64,000 bases of DNA from Camellia lanceoleosa (taxonomy: Eukaryota; Streptophyta; Magnoliopsida; Ericales; Theaceae), in NCBI GenBank assembly GCA_025200525.1, contig CM045762.1, positions 107,658,682 to 107,722,681 of the forward strand, written 5' to 3'. Position 1 is the stretch's first letter. Each line of letters opens with the position of its first letter. The notes beneath the pieces were generated by a model. That model was not told the origin of the DNA and did no database searches. It saw only the letters and a list, made by a program, of their open reading frames with translations. Made by a program: the position numbers and the translations under genes. Below, piece by piece: positions 59,931-64,000 of this stretch.

Positions 59931-60959
59931 AGTCCATGCCGAATGGTTTTTTGGGGTTGAAGCCTCTCCGCACCCAGGAGAGCGTATTGATTCTTGAAGA
60001 ACCCATCATGGTCATTTGAATGAACCTTGCTTGGTGGGATCGATCTTCTAGATCGGCGTTGGTGCCTTTGTTCGAAATTTGCTTCAAATCGGGCCACACA
60101 GGCGTTCGTGACACCGATCGTCGTTTTGAACCAATCCGGGTTTGCAGCAGATGAAACGAATTCGAGGCGGAGCGATCACAGGCTTACGATCTCGAGGCGA
60201 TTCCACAGGTCTTCGCATTAATTGTGCAAAATATTTTGTTTTTGAAAGTTTTCAAGGAAGCGACAAACCTCTCGCCTGAAGATAGTGTGGAACGATCTGG
60301 ATTGGACGGGATCCTTCTCGATACTCACTGACAAGCATGATTTCATTCATTAACGACTTAGCATGCCTCTCTTTCTCTCAAAATGATCAAAGTTTTGCAA
60401 AAACCGAGAATTCCTTCCTCTTCGTTTTCTACAGTGTTCAAAAAGTTTTGAAAAACTTAAGTCAAAGCAATAATCTTTAGGGCACAAAAAGCGGTAGGAA
60501 TCTTGTTGTCACCCCATTCAGATTCTCTAGCACAACTAGCACAACACAGTTAATAAACATGGGAACACGGTAGCCACGGTTTCATTCATTGATTCCGGAT
60601 GTAAATTGGCTCCATGAGGCGGACCCAAAAGGAAAGCAAAAGTAATTACAAAACAAAAGCGGTGCTTGAGGCAACAACCCGAAGTCACCTAGCATTACAT
60701 ACAGAAGAGGATTGACTCATTACAATTAGGCAGACCCTTAAGCAAAAGAATGTCTCAAAACAATGAGACAAACTTAACAACAAAAGCAAATGACTCGACA
60801 CCCAAGTCGGGTTTACAAAACTAGCATCGGGTACTCAAAATTGCGTGCCAAACACCACATCAAAAATGTACCAAATGTTGCCCTTGACGATTCATCTTCG
60901 ATCACATACTCATGGTATCTGTGCCTTGAGTATCTGTATCCTCGTAGTCCAAGAACTCC
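59931..60959. other. Decayed interior of element C around the gag position
   Basis: No supported ORF. It occupies the place where element A has the end of gag and the hypothetical ORF at 10093-10596, without a continuous reading frame. Confidence 0.4.
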
Positions 60960-61256
60960 GTAGTAATTGACTTGGCGAGGTTGGCGGAAGGATGATCTTA
61001 TTATCAATCAAGTCTTGTACCTCGTGGCGAATGAGCGATTATCGATAGCATGGCGGTGTTGATGGTACGCCTGATCTTGAGTGGCATCATGGTCATTGGA
61101 AGGGGTTTGGGGAGTGTACTTGATTTCCTGATATAAGCGATTCTCAAAATCGTCTTGATGCCCTCGGGCGGATCTGTGAGACTTCATGGCCCGGTATATG
61201 CATTCCTGTGAGATATACTCTAAAAGCATATAGCAAGTAAATGAGAGCCAATACAC
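60960..61256 (-). pseudogene. Decayed C-terminus of a Tat-type gag
   Basis: Minus-strand pieces read QDQAYHQHRHAIDNRSFATR and then, after a stop or frame change, LIDNKIILPP. These parallel the gag of element A, where YYAYHQQISHSTDNC is followed by NLFDNKVIIPP. The zinc-knuckle cysteines are gone, and the N-terminal part cannot be followed. The remnant lies between leader and stem-loop, in the same order as in element A. Confidence 0.5.
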
Positions 61257-61631
61257 CCCTATGTTGGGGTAGGGCTTCTGTCCTATTTTGTATAGGGAAC
61301 TAGGGTTTTACTACATATGGCGGTTTCAAACAACCTAAATCGGGTAAGCAACTTTGTCCTAGTTTGGAATGGTCACTATGGATTCCGACTATGCAACTAG
61401 GTCGAATGGTCAAAAGGGTGCCCGGTAAACCGGGGTTTGTGTTCCCATCTTGGCGAGCCATAACCGGTCGACCTTACGGACATGCCTTGACAAGACAAGC
61501 CTCGGCAAACCGCTCGAGGAATAGCGAGATGGCCAACACGGTGTCCTAGGCGCACCAATGCACATGCAATGCAAAAACACATAAGTGAAATCAAAGCAGG
61601 ATATCACGAGTTCGAGTCAAGCTCTCTAAAA
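61257..61631 (-). other. Leader region of element C
   Basis: Inverted relative of 7738-8100 of element A, sharing a GTCCTAG(G/T)TTGGAATGG-type stretch and a CCTAGG(A/C)CACNGTGTT-type stretch. No ORF. Confidence 0.5.
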
Positions 61632-61650
61632 TCCCAGTGATCGCTTGAAG
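61632..61650 (-). other. Degraded primer-binding site of element C
   Basis: On the minus strand the sequence reads AAGCGATCACTGGGATTTTAG, where a TGGCGACTCTGCTGGGGATT-type site is expected. GCGA, CTGGG and ATTT are kept but the central ACTCTG is altered. Either the site is broken or this is a base-calling error at a CTG/CAG-rich point. Confidence 0.45.
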
Positions 61651-64000
61651 CGTGGGGGCTTCACTCTGATTCGCGGGACTCTTCTTTTTGTTTGTTCGGT
61701 TCATCTGAACCAAAGAGTCCACCTCTGGCAAATCGTTTTAAGGAAAACAGATTTTCGAAAGTAGTGCCAAACACGGACTGCTTTGCCAGATTACAGAGTC
61801 GCCACCTAAATATTTAAAATGGGAAATTTAGGAAACCCTGACTCGGTGCCGAAGGCCACACGTCCGTCATCACCAAAGTTACTCGGCTCGGGAGCTTGGG
61901 TACGATTGGGGAAGGTCAGCTATGAGCACCCCCTCTCGCCCGGTCCGAAAACCGGCCTCTACTAACCGTGATATCCGTTTTTGAAAACATTACATGTTCT
62001 TATTAGGTTATTAGCCTAGAATTACTATGTCATCTTGTGACGAACAAGTATAGACTAGATTGCCTAATTTGGAAATAAACATTACATATCCGTTTTGTCT
62101 CGAAAAGCGTGTTAGATTTTGCTACTTGCAAGTAGGCTAAAATCACAGTTCAATGAGTACTCCCAACTCAAGTAATCCAACCTCCACCCACGAGCATACA
62201 AGCAGGTTTATCATGTAAGCATTTAGCGCATGGCAATCCTATTGTCATGGCAAACAATCACACGCATGCGGTATGCTAAAGCAAGAACACTTACATCGTA
62301 CTCAGGTGCGAAAAAAGTAAACTAGTTAGCAAAACATGCATGACCTAGTTCATGTTAAGTGGCTAATGCAACACGAGCATAAATGCAATCTAGAGTAGGC
62401 TCGGCTAACCCTAAATATGTCATGTGAAATGCTATCACGTGTACGTATTCAATTTGGAATTGAAAATTGCAATGCGGTTTGTATGATGTCTGAGCAGGTG
62501 CATGTAAACAAATGCATGAAATGCACACATGTTGCATAAGGTATGCTAAAATAAGTATGCCCTAATCTACCATAGCGAGGTAAATAAAAGGGAGAAAGAA
62601 ATGGGGTTGGAAGACATACACCCACTCACACACACTTATTACAATTTCGCCCTCACTCGGAGGACGAATAAATATACAAAACCAAATAAATAATTAACTA
62701 AACTAGCTAATTAAATATTACAAATTAACTAAATTAATTAAATAAATTAATAAATCTAATTAAGCATTAAATGCCTCGGGATGAGGGCTAATTGCGGCGC
62801 GCGCCCGGGACTCGCTCGGAATCACACTGCCGTGCACGGGTTGCCTCTGTTTCCTCTGCTCTTCAGCTCAAAAAATTCCCAAAACTTCAGGAGTACCTCC
62901 CAGAACACTGAGAAGCATCATCGGCTCAGACAGAGGGCCACCGGCTGAGGAGAATTGCCATCGGCACTGAATTTCATTATCGGCTGCTCAGGGGCAGCCG
63001 GTCGGCACTAAAAAGTGCCGGTCGGCACAAAGTGTTCTGCAAAACCTGCAACTCACAGCAGCAGAGGGAACAAAAGGCAAGGCAATGCAATTCAAGGTAT
63101 ATATGCACCAAACACATCCCAAATCGTGCTATGGACTTAAAAGGGCATGTGCCTCGATTCCCGGGCCACCAATCGCGCATTTCCATGCGTGATGGCCCTA
63201 AGGACCAAGAATGCAACTTTGATTTCAAATGCATGCAATGCAAACAAGGGTGCCAAATCTCTATCAAACTCACTTCAAGAGGCTTGGCATGCATAATGCC
63301 AATGCAACCCTAAGCATGTCATCTAGCATGTAATATGGCAATGCAATGCAAGAATATTGTTGTGTAAACATACAAGCATGCAAAGCAAAGTAGGAATGGA
63401 CTTACACATGAATTGGACAGCTCTAAAAGGCCCAAGAAACGATGGCCAAGATGCCTAAAGATGGGGTCTAAACACACACGCACACATGCACATATTAAGA
63501 CACCAACACTTGAGCATAATAAACAACATTCAAGTACACTTGAAATGAGTTAAACATGGACTACTAGCATGCAACTTAGGCTCTGAAATTCATACAAAAC
63601 ACATGGCCAAAACATGCAACAAAGCAAGCCAAACAAAGCATGCAACTAGCCTATGCTTGAGGCAAGCTCAAGAGAGCATTGAACCACATCTATGCAAAGC
63701 AAACAAGGCATGCATTGAACAACCTAAATCAGATTTCTAGCATGTTAAAACAAGGCCAAATGTCCACTTAGATGGCATCTAAGAAGCTTAAGCATGAAGG
63801 CATGCAACAAGACCAAAACATGGAGTACTTAACACACACCTTTAAAGCATTAAAGAGGCATGCAAGGCAATCAATCAAGCATGTATGAGGAACTGAAATA
63901 GCATGGAAGATGGTCCCAACCATCAAAAACAAAGCTAGAATAGCATACCACATATTCATGCTTTTGAGGCCTACAAGCCAAATACAAAGGGGCTACAAAA
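61650..64000 (-). repeat. 5' LTR of element C, incomplete at the window edge
   Basis: Matches 47570-49920 of the 3' LTR almost base for base over long stretches (for example 63090-64000 against 49010-49920). The hairpin unit is near 62117-62135 and the GCCGGC/GTCGGC cluster at 62925-63035. The LTR start lies beyond the right edge. Confidence 0.85.

Larger units (their letters stand above)
47560..64000 (-). mobile_element. Element C: Tat-type retrotransposon with an antisense PMD pseudogene, 5' LTR cut by the window edge
   Basis: On the minus strand: 5' LTR (64000 down to about 61650, incomplete), degraded PBS, leader, gag remnant, conserved stem-loop, antisense PMD region, tandem repeats, purine tract and 3' LTR (51256-47560). 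The two LTRs are nearly identical over the shared part apart from short local differences. No reverse transcriptase or integrase was found. It is inserted in element F; the base string ACAAC at 47555-47559 is the likely target duplication, with its partner outside the window. Confidence 0.8.

Overview
This window is a repeat-only stretch of a large plant nuclear genome. It holds nested long-terminal-repeat (LTR) retrotransposons and no intact host gene, rRNA, tRNA or CRISPR array. The plant assignment rests on primer-binding sites for initiator tRNA-Met and for a tRNA-Arg-type primer, Tat/Ogre-type LTRs opening with TGTAGACACCCC, a Tat-type gag remnant, and a plant mobile domain (PMD) pseudogene. 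The species cannot be named from the sequence; a eudicot is a guess.

Left half (+ strand). Positions 1-1264 are the tail of an older Tat-type LTR. A non-autonomous Tat-type element (element A) spans 1270-29770 with CCGAG duplicated at both outer ends. It comprises a solo-like LTR (1270-6075), a displaced copy of its own 3' flank (6076-6377), a truncated 5' LTR (6378-7714), a tRNA-Arg-type PBS, a gag-like ORF (8577-9527), a long non-coding region rich in tandem repeats, a PPT and a 3' LTR (25268-29770). No protease, reverse transcriptase or integrase remains. Inside it sits a young second element, G (13025-22613; LTRs of about 2.76 kb, initiator tRNA-Met PBS, TSD TGAAG), whose 4.1 kb interior has no substantial ORF.

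Right half (- strand). An inverted truncated Tat LTR (29776-33421) and the start of a Tat element D (34061-35352) are followed by a series of nested minus-strand insertions. Element E (tRNA-Met PBS, no ORF) interrupts D's LTR. Tat element F (from 41693) interrupts E's 5' LTR. Tat element C (from 47560, running off the right edge) interrupts F. Element C carries on the opposite strand a decayed multi-exon PMD gene (about 54727-57752) with its own TATA box, the most interesting object in the window.

Other patterns worth attention are covarying triple hairpins in every Tat LTR, a conserved CTACGTA/TACGTAG hairpin in element interiors, clusters of GCCGAC cores upstream of LTR TATA boxes, arrays of CGCTCGAGCG palindromes in G's LTRs, stop-free tandem arrays upstream of 3' LTRs, and a suspicious recurrent difference between repeat copies at CAG/CTG trinucleotides that looks like a base-calling artefact at methylated CHG sites.
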